A stretch of DNA of 64,000 nucleotides from Phanerodontia chrysosporium (GCA_001910725.1 MJGA01000009.1:496001-560000), one strand, 5' to 3'; shown: positions 12,557 to 25,385, numbered from the stretch's first letter. Notes: a model not told the origin generated them from the sequence alone. Translations and numbers: made by a program.

Positions 12557-15500
12557 TTAATCGTCGCTCACCTCCGCAAAGCTGAGCGGCTTGAATTGCT
12601 GCAGGGATCGATAAGTCAGCATGCCCAAGACGTGGTCGCGGAGCTGTACGTACGTATCCGCCCGCCTCGTAGTGCTTGCTGTTCGCCTCGACCCAGTGCA
12701 GGCGAAGCGCATGCAGGAAGGCAGAGAGACCCTACATACCGACCCGATGTCAGACCTCCGTGATACCGATCAAGGGCCCAATTCAGTTGGCCAGAGACGC
12801 ACCTCCATGACACAAAGAATCGCGACCGTGAGAGTGAACCACAGGACACCAACCACCGCAAGCCCGATGAGCCCAACAATGCCTCCGACACCAAGGACAG
12901 GTGCGAGGGTCATGTCCCACAGAACCTCGGAAAGTTGGGCATGTGCGAGCGAAAGCGCCCAGAGACGGAGGTACGATGCGGTGTGCGAAACGCACCCGAG
13001 GCAGAATTCGATGGTATGGATCACCTGATGCACAACCACCTCGCTGAAATCGTGATGTTCCTATCGTCAAAGTATGGTCAGCAAAAGCGTGCGCTGGACA
13101 CGAGGACGGTATCAGGCTCCGCCTCGAGGAAAGCAGCAGAACGGCATCAGGGCCGAACAAAGTTATCGGCGCGTCCGCAGCGTGGCGGGGCAGCAGTGCC
13201 ATCGCTGGCATAGCCTTCCTAGAGTAGAAACCTGATAACCATCTATGACAAAGCCGAAACACACCTCATCCTCCTGGGCAGCTTCTGCAACAGCCCTGCC
13301 ATTGCCTTCTTCTTCGCCCTCGAGCTGGTCATCGGTTGCATGGCCGCCTATCGTGTCCTCTCCTCCGAGCCCGATATATCCTTGACTCTTGATCTTCTTC
13401 ATCTCCTGGTATTCGAGGTACGGTTTGGTGATGAGAAGCCACGGAACGCACACCAGGGCGATAAGAAGCAAGATGGCCTGGATGGGGCCTTGACCGCGGT
13501 AGAGCGGCTCATCGACAGTCCCTGGCTGCAGGAACATGCCGATCAACATATTGAGCAGCGATGGCGGTGGCGTGGACGAATGCTCCCAATCGACGCTCCA
13601 CTTGTACAAAATGCACAAAACGAGGTAGCCGAAGATGGATTGCAAGAAGAGCATCTGCGGGATGAAGTTGGTATAGATGTCTGAGATGCGCTTGAAGCGA
13701 AGGTGGTTCGGCACTTGCAGGCACAGCGCGAAAGTCATCTGCGCGGTAATATCGATTAATGGTTGCAAAGCGGTCTACGGAGATGAACCTACGTGGATAA
13801 CACCCAGCACAATCGACATCTTCATCTTGTAAGAGTTGGTGAAGAGCAGTGCGTTTTCCGCACCGTGCCAGCCGGGATCGAGACCGAACGGATACACATG
13901 ACCGTTGGGTACACCCGTAATAGTCTCGTTGCCGTGGGTCTCAGGGAAATCCCAGCCAGAATGGAACAAGTGAAGGGTCTTGGAGAAGATGTCGTTGTAG
14001 ATGAAGCCGGTGTAGACCGAGAAGGCACCCATGAGCAAGATGATGTAGCGACCACTACAATCGATGTTAGTGATAGGCATCCCCGGCCAATAGCAATACT
14101 CACTAGAAGAAGGTCCCGATGATCTCTCCCAGGTCAGCCTTCGCCCATTGTTTCTCCCTCATGATCATCCACAGAGCAGCGAGGAAAATGATCGTGCCGT
14201 GACCAATATCACCGAACATGACCGCAAACAAGAAGGGGAAAGTGATGACAGCGAAGAGACCAGGGTTGACCTCTTGGTAGGTGGCGATACCATAACTATC
14301 CATGATAGCTTGGAAGCCCTCAGTGAACTTGTTCGTACGGTGGAAAGTGGGCGGCTTCTTGGTCGTCTTCAATTCGTGTAGAATTGGAGGGACGTTCGTC
14401 CCAGACTCTTCCTAGAGAGCTGATCAGCTTTCTTCCAGCAGTGAAGACGAGCCACTTCCTTACCGTGGCATGACGCAGAGCAACCTGGATCATGGGAATG
14501 TCACGAGTGGGGCACCAGCCCTCCGCGATGAGGGTCTTCCGACGAACGTCGTAGTTGAGCAAGTTCAATGTCTCGTAGATCATCTTCTCTTTCCTGACGA
14601 CATCCTGCCAGCTCGCTAAGCTCTCACCGATAGTGACAAGCTCCATCCGACGGTTGTTGCCGGTGTTATAGAGAACGACCTGCAGGTCCTCGAGGCGCTG
14701 AGTCACCTCGCGCAGAGCATCGGCCCTCTTATCTGCATTGGAGTCGATGGGGTAGATGGTCGCCCCCATAGACTCTGCGACCTTGCGAATTTTGGCAAGC
14801 AAGGTGTCTCCATGCGCGAAGATGATGAACACGTTCTTGCGTGTCTCGGCGCCAGTGGCAGGGTCGATGAAGGGCTCCTCGATGTCTGTGTGGTTCATGT
14901 ACAAGTTACCACGAAGGACGCGCCACAGGACGCGCTCAAAGGTAGGCAAGCGAGAACGCTCGACAGTACCCGCCACGAATCTGCGCATGGTCAGCGCGGA
15001 CGCGACGGCGGTGTGAATGATACGTACTCGAGGTCGAACTGGACGTTTCCGGAGTATTGAGCTTCGCGGTCGTCGTGTTGCAGCAGTGGAGCAGAGCTGT
15101 CGTCGAAGGAGCTGCGGATTTCCGGCTGCGCCTGAGCGGCCTGAACTTACACTGAGTCGGACTGAGTGACTGGGAGTCATGATGCTACGCACTGAGTCGA
15201 AGAAGACAGCTGTCTCGCGAAGGACATGGCGAGCTTCTACGAGCTCCTTCATACGCTCAGAGAGCTGCTGGTACGAATCGTTCATCTGGACCAGCCTCTG
15301 CTCATGCTCGGCCAACTTCGTGTCGAGTTCGTCAATAGCTTGCGCAGCGCGAGGTCCCACAGTGATGAGAGGCAGACAGTCGTAAAGCGGGCGTATGGGT
15401 ATTTTCTCCTTCTCCTTCTCGATCTGGCTCGTGAAGAAGCGGACGCGACGAGCCATCTCATCGATGCGGCGGATTTCGCCAACATAAGAGCGTTGGAACG

Positions 15501-15749
15501 GGTTGACGTCAGGGTTCAACTATAGAATAGCTGAGCAATCATATCTGAGTCACAATGCGCAGAATGCTCACGTCTTTGAACTGAACGTCTCCTAGCTCTC
15601 CCAACTCTGAGATGGTGTCATGTGCAACTTCAGTTGGGATGATGAGCTGCACCAGGCTCATCGCCTCCGAGCCTGAGGAGGCTGTTAGATAGCCCTACGC
15701 GTTTGATAGGTTGCTACGCACGAAATAGACTGGGGTACTCGTCCCCCAT
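12557..15749 (-). CDS. VPH1: Vacuolar H+-ATPase V0 subunit a
   Basis: Membrane subunit of the V-ATPase that carries protons through the V0 sector with the proteolipid ring; vacuole or Golgi. Exon 1 (15749-15722) encodes MGDEYPSLF, exon 2 (15672-15572) continues [19 protein letters not shown], and exon 3 starts at 15519 with [18 protein letters not shown]. The cytosolic N-terminal half is followed by the membrane half: [41 protein letters not shown]. The essential arginine lies in [20 protein letters not shown]. The last intron (gtacgtacag to ctgcag with a CTGAC branch) joins EAGGY to [13 protein letters not shown] and the stop at 12557-12559. At least eight introns. The N-terminal start is secure because it reproduces the conserved LFRSE-MSLVQL junction. 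No frame break found. Confidence 0.95.
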
Positions 15750-16177
15750 GTTGTCTCAACAGTGAAGGACGACGGTGGAGGTGGTGTTGGTGGATGGCTT
15801 AGGCGGCGAGCTCGCGGTGACGCTTTCGTCCCGGCTTGCGCCGGCCGGCTGCCGAGACCACCCCGGTGATCCCGGAGCTTTAGCGCCGTTAGCATTATTG
15901 CCTCCGCCGGCTTGCAAGGGACTTGCATTTCTCGAGTAAACCACGGCCATTCACCCGTGCATAGCCTCGCTCAAGCCAAAGACTCAGTTCTCGAGCGGAA
16001 CGTTTGCTCTAAGTTCGACGCCAAGAGGCGGCTTGCGAGCAAAGTGTCGGATTGGTTGATGCTTTTCCACGTTCGGTCGCCTCTGCGCAGGCGGGGAACA
16101 GCCCACGGTGCTTGGCCTCGAACCGCCATCATCTGTCGTCCCTCCTCTCCTTTCTTGACGAAGCTTGACGAACTGAG
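15750..16177. promoter_or_regulatory. Divergent promoter region, VPH1 / M50B-like gene
   Basis: 428 bases between two divergent start codons. Long open frames here do not match anything. No clear TATA box seen; taken as a shared promoter by position only. Confidence 0.4.
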
Positions 16178-17713
16178 ATGCCCCAGCTTGATTTTCTGCG
16201 AGACCCAGGTTTTGACCCCATCGACCGCTCGTTCTCAAGCCATCCGATCTATCTCCTGGCGCGAGATGCACGGTCGACTCTCACACCAAACGAGACCCAG
16301 AGAAACACGCTAATCGTAGCAGCATGTTACATAGTAGCGATAGGAATATTGTGGTGAGTAGATTCACTGCAGTACCTGAGAGCACTCATCGAACGATACC
16401 TAGGCATGTGCCGTACCTAACTTTAATATGTGAGTATTACATGCTGCCTTCACGAAAAATACGACTGAACCACATACAGTATACCCGTTCAAGTGAGTAT
16501 GGGGATTGTAATGCTGCAGACGTCAAGGCTCATCTGCCCCGACTAGATTGCTCACCGTTGGATTCCACGAGGTAGGGACCAACTTTCGCATGACACTACA
16601 GAACCTTGCACTAAATCGCCTTCACAAATAGATGAGCCACGCTTTCATGGGAGGCAAGTATGGACGGTTGTGCATGACAATGCGTTCGTCCACTAATTGA
16701 CGGCTGCGCCGTAGTCCTGACATGCGCTACAATTCATTCTATTGAGCTGGACCGTAAGGCATCCCATCCTGTGCACCGCACCACGACCAGAACGCTGACT
16801 ACCGGTGCGGCGCAGCGGATGAAGGCGGCGCTACTCGCATGTCTGGAGGCATCCCCTGGCTCACTCTGCCTGCTGGCTACCTCGGATCCTGCTTAATCGG
16901 CGCTGCGCTGATTGCCTGCGGATTTGACACCAACGCGAGCAAGGTTGCGTGCCTCGTCCTCGCTGTATTCTTCCTTTTCACGCTATGGTGGGCGAGGAAA
17001 GAAATTCTGTGCGTGAGCTGCCGTGCGTAACGCCACTGTTCATTCATGTCGGCCTTCTTTAGAACATGGCTACTTATCCTGGGCATGTCGGGCCTCATCG
17101 TGCTCTTTTGGTTCGTCGGTGGCGGCGTTGCGCTGCGCTACTTTGTAAGAGCTTCCGTGTGTCTCTTGTAAACTCATCTGATATCCTGCTAGGTACTGTT
17201 CGTTGGCGTGATGTCTTGCCTATACGTGCTCTGGGACATCATAGGTATCGACTGCCTCGCATTTGCTATCACCCTTCAGCGACTTAAATACTTCTGGCAG
17301 ATGATACCATCGCCCGCAAAGTGAACGGATCCGACGCATCCTCCTTTGCCAAAATCTGCGGCTGCTGCCCATCACAAGGTGCGCCCACCCGACATTACTG
17401 CCCCTCCCGAACTCATCGCGTGTAGTGTGGGGCGTTATCTGGCTCATGATCGCCGCCGGGTTCTTCGCCGCAGGCATCATCGTTGGCATCGTCGCCTTTA
17501 AGGTGCGTCTGACCTGACTCCGGAGCCGTGCGTTCCTCCCCGCTCACGAATGCCCACCAGCAATCTGCGGCCCAGCAGGCATCAGACTCGCAGCACTTCC
17601 TCCCCGTACCGGGCTCGCACAACGCTGCGCTCAGCCTTTCGCCAGGATGGGCATCTGCCATTAGCGTTCTCGTAAGCTTATTGATGAGCGGGTGCCTGAC
17701 GCTCCTCATTTGA
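16178..17713 (+). CDS. M50B-like intramembrane zinc metalloprotease
   Basis: Multi-pass membrane protein of the peptidase M50B-like family; substrate unknown. It was reconstructed from twelve exons: 16178-16353, 16404-16429, 16480-16492, 16547-16571, 16632-16653, 16715-16753, 16816-17008, 17063-17144, 17193-17244, 17301-17378, 17426-17502 and 17561-17713, all in phase, 311 residues. The zinc motif HEMSH (HExxH) is split between exons 4 and 5 (VGFHE / MSHAFMG). It is followed by HSIELDPDEGGATRM and SGGIPWLTLPAGYLG, which are family hallmarks, then hydrophobic helices (LVLAVFFLFTLWW, GMSGLIVLFWFVGG, VLFVGVMSCLYVLW, WLMIAAGFFAAGI). The intron 16654-16714 needs a GC donor (AG/GCAAGT). The last intron and C-terminal tail are less sure; without that splice the frame ends at 17517. 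The start at 16178 is the only ATG in the upstream open frame. Confidence 0.88.
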
Positions 17714-18108
17714 CGCACTTAACTGCGAGCACGCGTTCGTGGCCGTATGTCTGCGGGGAGACTAGAGTTGGACGGTGTCAACAGCCGACTTGACGACTCG
17801 CCTTCTGTACTTCTCTTATCTAATACCCTGCTTGTGATTGTGTAACTTGTTTACCTATACCTCGATGGACTCGCGTTTCCCTTGTCTCACTTTGATGAAG
17901 TGTATCACCGTAAGAGGATGATCGAGACCTCACCAGCTATCCACACATTAGTCAATGAACCTAGTCAATCGAGTATTCGCTATGCAAAACACGGAGGACG
18001 CCGCTACACAAGATCGAGCTAACGCTACATCGTCGGTGATATGGTACAACACACATATCAGGCACTTAGCCCAGCAGGCCAAGGGACTTGACGCAGACCA
18101 CACAGCCT
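17714..18108. other. Convergent intergenic region
   Basis: Lies between the 3' ends of the M50B-like gene and the Argonaute gene. No coding potential or repeat recognised. Confidence 0.4.
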
Positions 18109-21100
18109 TCACATGAAGTACATCCTGTGCGCGATCTTGGACTGCATGAGTGCTTCGCGCCAGACCGTCAGGTCGAATGCGGCGTCCGGGTCGGCGGAGG
18201 ACTCGTAGTCGGGCACGGTTCCATCCTGGCGGAACTGGAATGCGGCGCGGGTGCAGGCGCGCTATTGTGACTCTGGTCAGCATATGCATCACTCGCAGGC
18301 GCAGCGCAGGCTCACATCAGCGTCTGTGTAAAGCAATGGTGAGTCCCAGAGATGGCGAAGACGGGCAGGACGGCGACTCACAGTATACAGGCGCAGGGAT
18401 CGACACGGAGCGGGTCGCGGCGGCGTAGACGTGACACAGCACGTATGAAATTTCTTGCAAGCTGTACCGCAATCGTCAGTAAGCAGTATTCGCGTAGAAG
18501 GCCCACGGCATGCTTACGCGTCCGCGTTCCAGTTCATTTCGTTGTGCAAAACGACGTAGTGGCTGGAACGCGAGGCTACGGTGCGGGTCAGCGGTAAGCA
18601 TTGGAAGAAAGCGAGGACGAAACGAACTTCCAAGCAACCCGCTGTGCGACTGGAGATAGAAGTCTGTGCGATGGGAGTGCACGACGCCTTGGTCTATTAC
18701 GAGACCAGCTCGACAATTTCCGGAGCGATCGCTCTGTGATCTATACAAATGAGGATAGGCTGTAAGCCCTTCTCCGCTGAGGCAGTGTTTAGTCCCCTTA
18801 CTGATCTCTGGGGAAGAACCGCATATGGTGCCTGTCAGAGCCGTCAGCTAAATGTGCCATGACGTTCAATTGATGCAATTTACCTCTTTCCGACCACAAT
18901 GAACACCACCTTGATGTCCCTCTTGAACTCCTCCCAGAGCATTGCTAGAAGAATGGTATTAGAGGGGTACGATGAGGTGCCGGCGGCCTCATGCCTTTCA
19001 AGGGTTTAATTTCCTGTTCTATCACCTGCTCATATTCACCCTCTGACACGCCGTCGCGGTAAACAAGAATGGTCTCGGGGTATTGTCTTATCATCTGGAC
19101 AACCTTCGTGGGGTCTGTCTCGCTCTTGATCTTGACTGTGTTCGCCGCGGCGTAGACGTCGACAGCGTTCTAGGAGGCATGTCAGAACACGGCCCTATCC
19201 AAACGTGCCGTGTTATCCTGCTTACTTTCATCATTGGCGCAAAGTTCTCAATGATCTCTCGACGCGGGTCCTGGCAGTCGATGGCAGCATTGTACTGGCT
19301 CTGTGAAAAATGATACGACGACACGACGCTCGCGATCGACGGACGGTCCCGCACTCCGGGAGCGGGATGACTGACGTCGCAGCCTGGCACGTCTAGATGA
19401 GCAACACAGCTTCAGGAACCCCACGATACATACCGACGACCATGGTTTTATCGAGCGATTTTCTCATGAGTACTGAGGGCACGAAGCTCACGCCGTCCGC
19501 TTTCGCGTTGATCCTGCAGCAAGGTCACCAAGTCGCTCAAGGTGCACCGCTCTCGACTTACTTGAGCGCCACATTGTTACAGTACTGGTCGTTGCCTCTG
19601 TTGTATTTCCCCGCGCGCTGTGCCAGATAAACGACCTGCTCTGAGCGAGGTGTTATGAACGAGGATACTCACCACGCATTGGGTCGAAACGCCGTACATT
19701 ACGTCGCCCCACCACTTGACTTGCTTGCGCAGCTCAGCAGCGTTCATAGGCAGGATCACCAATATGAAGTTCGGTTTCCTGCCCGGAGGCAGCCTCATCG
19801 ACTCCACCACCTGCTAAGGCTCTGAAGCAAGGATCAATCCATATGATCAATAGTCAAAGGCTTACACGCACCGCGCCGACTTGATATTGGTTGCCTTCAA
19901 TCACTGGAGTTGGAATTTGATTAGGCATGGGTGCGGCTCCCGGATCGGCGCAATAAAACTCTGCAGTCACGGCGACAGTAAGATGCAGCAAGGTAGCTCC
20001 CAAAATCAGATCACATACTCATCCCTGTGACTGTGCCTCAGTGCCCAGATTTTCACTCGACCGCATCAGCCCACGCACCTAGCTTCTTCATATTGTCAAG
20101 TAGGTTGTGTGAAAAGCGCCGCACATCCCCAATAGCGCCGGGCTTGTCGTCGAAGCTTACCACAGCCCATGCGTTGATTACAGCCGGGTTGATGAACGTT
20201 TTTCTCATGGCATTCCAGGCGCCGTCGCGGGGTTTCTGGATGACCAACATGAATCTCGATTCCAACTGATCACACGGAAACGAAGCGTACCTCTTCTTGC
20301 CCTGTCCCGTACCCAACAGCAACTGCCGGTAGCTCGCGTCCTGAGATTTCAAGAGGGGTTGTTTCCACCGCGACCCCGGCATCAAGCATGTACGGAGATT
20401 TTTTATAGTCGAGTTCCTGACAGAAGGTCATTACGGCGCCTTTTGCCACATGAAGGTCGCATACCGTTCCTTTCACTGCGTTCACGATATCAGTGATGCG
20501 TTGATGAGGCTTTCGCACTGACATTGTGAGGAATTGTCTCGTCTGGTCAGGGTCAAGCTTCTTCTTGTAGCGTTGGCCCTCAGCGATCACACACAGCTCG
20601 GCCGGGTAGACGGCTTCGCTGTCAAATTGTACGCCGAACATATCAGGATTCTGCAGAATGAGATTGTACTCTTCGGCGAAGTGATCCTAGAGCATATATG
20701 AGGGTGCGTTGTTCGTCGTTCTATGTGTTGCTGACCTTCACTGTGATGAGCTGCTCTCCCTTCTGGAAAGTCGAATATCCCGCTCGTGGTACGAGCCGCT
20801 TGATGTAGCGCTTCGCGTTGCGCCTCTGTCCTGGTATTTTGATCCTGACTGCGACCTTGAATAGGAATCGCCGCAGCTTTTCCAGACTGTCGGGGTTGTT
20901 ACACCTCAGTATGAGATCTCGTGGCGAATTGGCGTTGAGAAAGCCCATTGCTGCCTCTATCAGGGGGCCTGCAGGATAGCTGTAGAGAATAACAGTCAGT
21001 AATCACCACCGAGACTATATTTTTGGGTCCTACAAAGCTGCCGTTGTGGTATCAACGTTAACTATGAAATGGCCAAGCGTGGGGCGAACACTCCTGCGAT

Positions 21101-21999
21101 TTCCATTAGGAAGCAGAGATGCCGACAGAGACAAAAACATACTGGAAGAATCCGGGCAAGGCTACTAGACCCCCAGGAAGAGGTTTCCTCGCTTGCTCAA
21201 GGAAGAACGACTTAGCATGTGGAGAGAATTTGTGGCGTCTGCGATAGTTGAGCATGTGCCTAGTCCATCCAACAGCACCTATGACCTACATGTGCGGCGC
21301 TTGGGAGACGAGGACTTGCAGTAAATTTACCGCAACTGCCTGAGGGCCAGCAGTCAAGTTCGCGCCAGCCCCTTGACCGGATGTCAACAACGGGAAAATC
21401 CTGGAAGTCCCGGTCAACAGATAGCCACAAGCACTTGATACGCGATCTCTACCCCTTGTCGATCGTCGCGACCTGTTTAAGTCGGACCAGGAAGGATCGA
21501 TCGTCGACGACGACGCGAAACTGGCAGGTGAAGTATACGACCAATCAGGTTGAATTGACATATTGCAGAGCCGTAACCTCGAACCTCTGTCGCATTTTGC
21601 AGTGGGAAGGGCACATACAAGTTCTTCAGCCCATCGTAGGATGGACGCATTGGGAAATACCGCGCATGTTGCACATGCATTTGGTCGATAATCTCAGTGT
21701 ATCGCTGACCAGCTTTGAGCTCCTTGTCGACGGTCGTTCCGCCACGCTGCTTCACATTGAGCTGCGTGATGGCTGCCAAAAGCCTCGTTGAAGCGTGTCA
21801 AAAGGCTCAAAGTGCAAGTTACTCACTGACTAGAAGGGGTATTCGCGTCGTTGCTGGAGAAATACACGTCGTTTTAGGACTCACCGTCGTAGTGGTAGTA
21901 GTGGATCTGAGGCAACTCCTTGAATCTGAAGGCATTAGTCTTCACTATCACCGGGTCACCCTTAGTCCCAAATCTCATCGGATCCTGACTGTGTGCCAT
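18109..21999 (-). CDS. Argonaute, catalytically intact
   Basis: Small-RNA-guided nuclease of the RNA interference (quelling) pathway; binds guide RNAs made by Dicer and cleaves targets. ATG at 21999 opens MAHSQDPMRFGTKGDPVIVK, an Argonaute N-domain. In order: ArgoL1 (KPLPGGLVALPGFFQ, about 21,150), PAZ (about 20,940-20,700), linker 2 (DPDQTRQFLTMSVRKP), MID (about 20,230-19,650) and PIWI. The catalytic D-E-D-H set is visible: GCDVSHPAPG, DPRREIIENF, YRDGVSEGEYEQ and SSHYVVLHNE. The C-terminus SKIAHRMYFM ends at 18109-18111. The gene has well over a dozen introns, including an 8 nt exon at 18316-18323 (completing YYAD before RACTRA). The intron joining GLLGT to SRSSHY uses a gttcgt donor. Not every internal junction was solved. 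A Dicer gene lies 25 kb to the right. A second ATG at 22119 is in frame but adds no conserved sequence. Confidence 0.93.
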
Positions 22000-22436
22000 C
22001 GTTCTCCGAGGCGTAGATGGAGGTAAGAGGCAAGTCCCCGCATCGATTTCGATGGCAGCCAACGCGTCCTCCCTGCAATTGGTTGGCGCACACGTGGGAA
22101 CGCAGCAGCTGCGGCCCATTGTGCATGCCTCTGAGGCGTGTCTCGACCTGACAGAGAGACTGAAGCATGTTCCTCGAACGAGATAAGCAGGAGAAAAGTC
22201 GAAAAAATCGGGGTAACAGCTTTGACATTCCCGACTTCGCGGTCACAGAGCAGACCGTCTGGGCGTCTAACACGGGTCGCGCGTATCACTTAGACGCTCG
22301 AGCAAGCGACGACGTCTCAGCTTTTGCAGCCAAAGGCTGCAGTACTAACAAACGATGCTGCAAAGTGCGAGAAACTCATCCGTAGTTTACATAGTGGTAG
22401 TTGGACGTGAAAAAAACCACTCGAAGACAAGCGGAA
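22000..22436. other. Argonaute upstream region
   Basis: Holds the Argonaute 5' flank and the 3' flank of the monooxygenase gene. No coding match seen. Confidence 0.4.
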
Positions 22437-24161
22437 TCAAGCGAAGACCCCTTGAGCCCTGAGCATCTCTACCCCTTGCTGCACATCGTCTCCCAGTCGG
22501 TAGCTGTTGACATACTCCAGTCCTTGGCCCCCATCATTAACCACACCATCCGGGGTGAGCCCGCTTGCGCCATGACCATCCTGTATCTTTCCAGCTTCCA
22601 CAGTCTGGTCCCAGATCTTCTGGGAGCGGGGCCTCCGAAGCGCATCGTAAACTCTGAGTACCTCCTGCCACACGAGAAAGTGAGCACAGAGACCTTGTAC
22701 TTCGATCAGCTCTGCCACAGACCTCCATATTCTGTAGACTGGTTTGGGGATGGCTGAGCAACTGTGCTAACAGCCATGCGTCCTCAATACCTTGCCCAGC
22801 TCCTGCGTACAGGTGGGGCAGCATGCCATGTGCCTATGCAGCGGTGCATCAGCAACTGAAGACGTAGGCACAAAGCTGGATCACCCACCGCATCGCCAAG
22901 CAGAGCTATCTTTCCACGGACATAGGTCTTCAAGTGCGGATGTACGACGCTGATGTACCACTTGTTCGGCTTGTCAATACACCCAAGCACGGCACGAATG
23001 TTGCTGCCAAAGTCGGAGAACTGCTCTAGTAGCTCGTGGTTGGGGACAACCTCCACCGAAGGCTGTTCCGGTGTTCGAGCAAAGCTAGGGTGACCATACG
23101 GGAGGTCTGGTCGCGCAACGAATGCAGCAATATTGATCTGGGACAAAATCATTGTTAGTACGACTTGGCTCTACTCTCGAAACTGGGCCGTACAATTTTC
23201 CCTTGTGAGATAGGGTATATGACAATATGCTGCATGCCCGGTCAGTGCTACCCCATCAGCATGGTGGTAGGTGTATAGCCTACCTTTCCAACCCCACATG
23301 CATTCGACGGGACGGTCCAGAAGCTCGTGTCAACACCTCGTTTGTCGGCATCCTCTTTGGTGACAAGCCCGCGGTAGCAGACTGTGTTGCTGAAGGCGAG
23401 CGTGTCCTTGGTGTCGAGGCCAGTCACCACGCTGCGCAACTGCGATTTGACGCCATTCGCGATGAGCACCACGTCCGCCTCGGCGGTGGACCCGTCGGCA
23501 AAGGTGACCACAGACCGCTCGGGCTTGCCCTCCGCCGTTGTGACCGCCACCGCACGTTTGTTGAAGTGGGTGTACGCCGGGTCGAGGTGCTTGACTAGCG
23601 TCTCGAGGAGCGCAGCCCTATACGTGCATCAGCGGAGGGATACCTCCAGGGATGGAGCAGCGTACCTATGGATCGCAGCGCCATATTCCTCCGGTGGCGT
23701 CGGTCTCTGTAATGGCAGTTGAATCTGGTGCATCAAAGGACAGAGGGGAAGGACCGCCAACCGTGTATAGCTCTTCGTGCCCTTCGCAACCGAGGACAAA
23801 GCGGAAGCCGCGGAGGTTGGGACGACCCGGCTCTGCCGTGTTGGCAAGAATATCCTCGTAAGAGCCGAGTTCCTTCATGATGGCGAGCGCGTTGCAGCCT
23901 GCGTTTCGGCGATAATTAGCCAGAGGTCTCGGGTAGTAGGCCCAGCGTCGTACCCAGCCCAATACCAGCGCCGATTTCGCCGAACTTGCCCTGCCGTAAA
24001 TGTGTTTGAACAAAAGAGCCTGACGACGTAAAGGTGCTGGCACGCACCCTAGCTTCATAGATGTGGGCATTGACACCTTTCTTCGCAAGAGCCGCCGCGC
24101 AGGTGAGTCCGCAGACACCGCCGCCGAGGATGGCGATTTGCAAGCCAGACTGTGCGCCCAT
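22437..24161 (-). CDS. FAD-dependent monooxygenase (salicylate hydroxylase-like)
   Basis: Class A flavoprotein monooxygenase that would hydroxylate an aromatic or polyketide-like substrate with NAD(P)H and O2; substrate unknown. ATG at 24161. The N-terminal Rossmann fold shows IAILGGGVCGLTCAAAL with HIYEA. FGEIGAGIGLG follows after an intron. The mid-region has DVVLIANGVKSQLRSVV. The second FAD motif GKIALLGDA is joined across an intron to AHGMLPHLYAGAGQGIEDA. The frame ends at 22437 (LRAQGVFA). About six introns. It stands alone; its neighbours are Argonaute and EMC4, so there is no sign of a biosynthetic cluster. Family is secure; salicylate as substrate is only the usual annotation for relatives. 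Confidence 0.88.
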
Positions 24162-24669
24162 GTCGCTCTCTAGCAGTGGTCAATGAGCACCGTCTGAACT
24201 GCCTATCAGTTATATATGTGGAATAGCAGGGAAAGCGAGAGCTAGTGCGAGATGAGCGGGATGGTTTCATGCACCCCACCCACGGGATGGAGAGCGTTTC
24301 AGGCAGCAGTGAACCCAAAAACACGCGCGCAAGGCTGCAGGGCATCGCAAGTTGCATCGAAGCTTTCTCGAGTTCGGTCTGCGGCAGGCATGCAAAGTGT
24401 CGGAGACCCATCGCCAGTCCCGCGCCGGCGTAGCGCAAGTGCCATTAATACCGCTCTGAGCGAGCGCAGCACCGTGACATGCAAGACATGCATGTGGCCA
24501 CCATTCAATGTGAGGGATATCATTCGGGGAGGGCCCGAGCTACCTTCGGTTGTCGTCCACCGTAGAACATTGGTTGATGGCATGCACAGCTTCAGCATAC
24601 GCCAAGAGGTGGACCTCGGGGAAATGTCTCCGGGATTTCCAGAGCTTTTCGAATTCGGATGTACCTAAA
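24162..24669. other. Intergenic between monooxygenase and EMC4
   Basis: Contains an open frame on the + strand (24252-24668, 138 codons) and one on the - strand, neither with a recognisable domain. It includes the monooxygenase promoter (24,162-24,230). Confidence 0.35.
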
Positions 24670-25385
24670 CTACAGCAATGCAAACTCTGGCGGCTGTGGT
24701 AGCTCTCAGCAAGGTTCCACAAGCAAAAGGACTGCACTCCTCACCTGGCCTCGCGTCTCGAAAGCCAGCCAGTCACCAGTACCGGTCGGCAACAGTCCCA
24801 TGGAACGGCACTTCCAGAGCCCCAGTCCTAGTGTGAGCAAATTACACAGCAGATAGACGAACTTCTGCAGCGCCAGCGTCGACAATGCCTTCGGGTTCGG
24901 TGCCACCTTCTTCCCCGCCGGCACAGGCGCGAACGGCGCGAAGGCTGGGGCTCATCAGCTCGGTGAAATGTGCATATGAGATGCCACGCACCAGCGTTGA
25001 TCCCCGCGAGGTTCTTGAACGGGCTCAGCAGCAGCATGAAGACGATGCCCATGCTGAAGATCTGGACGCCGCCGCCAGACATGTACAGCATGAACGCCTG
25101 CATCGGCAGAGACTTTGCTGGGGAGATGGCGAAGTCCCATGCCCGCTTGTCTTTCAGGGTCTCATAATTCGCCGACGCAGACGACGACGCCTTGCTCGGC
25201 GCGTTGGCCTTGACCTGTGTTTCGTGAGCGACGGCTGGGGCGGCAGGAGGGTCATGACGCACCGGCGAGTTGCTGAAGCCTGGGGGCGGGGGAAGGTGCC
25301 GCCACCTACCACACGCTCTGTCTGCTGTTCTGCAGTGTACTAGCTTCAAGACTCACTTTGCGGGGTCGACAGACGATCCGGACAT
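24670..25385 (-). CDS. EMC4: ER membrane protein complex subunit 4
   Basis: Subunit of the EMC insertase that places tail-anchored and multi-pass proteins in the ER membrane. ATG at 25385 opens MSGSSVDPA; intron 1 joins [10 protein letters not shown]. The core reads [18 protein letters not shown] and [18 protein letters not shown], a DUF1077/EMC4 signature, with the first hydrophobic helix. A second intron after GINA joins [12 protein letters not shown], leading to the second helix [17 protein letters not shown] and [21 protein letters not shown] last intron (gtgagg to ccacag) adds PPEFALL and the stop at 24670. If that intron is retained, the frame ends at 24706. It faces the senescence-domain gene across a 273 base divergent promoter. 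Confidence 0.9.

Noticed and set aside
22437..25385. Secondary-metabolite cluster around the FAD monooxygenase
   Set aside because: No synthase, terpene cyclase, P450 or transporter nearby; neighbours are housekeeping genes.
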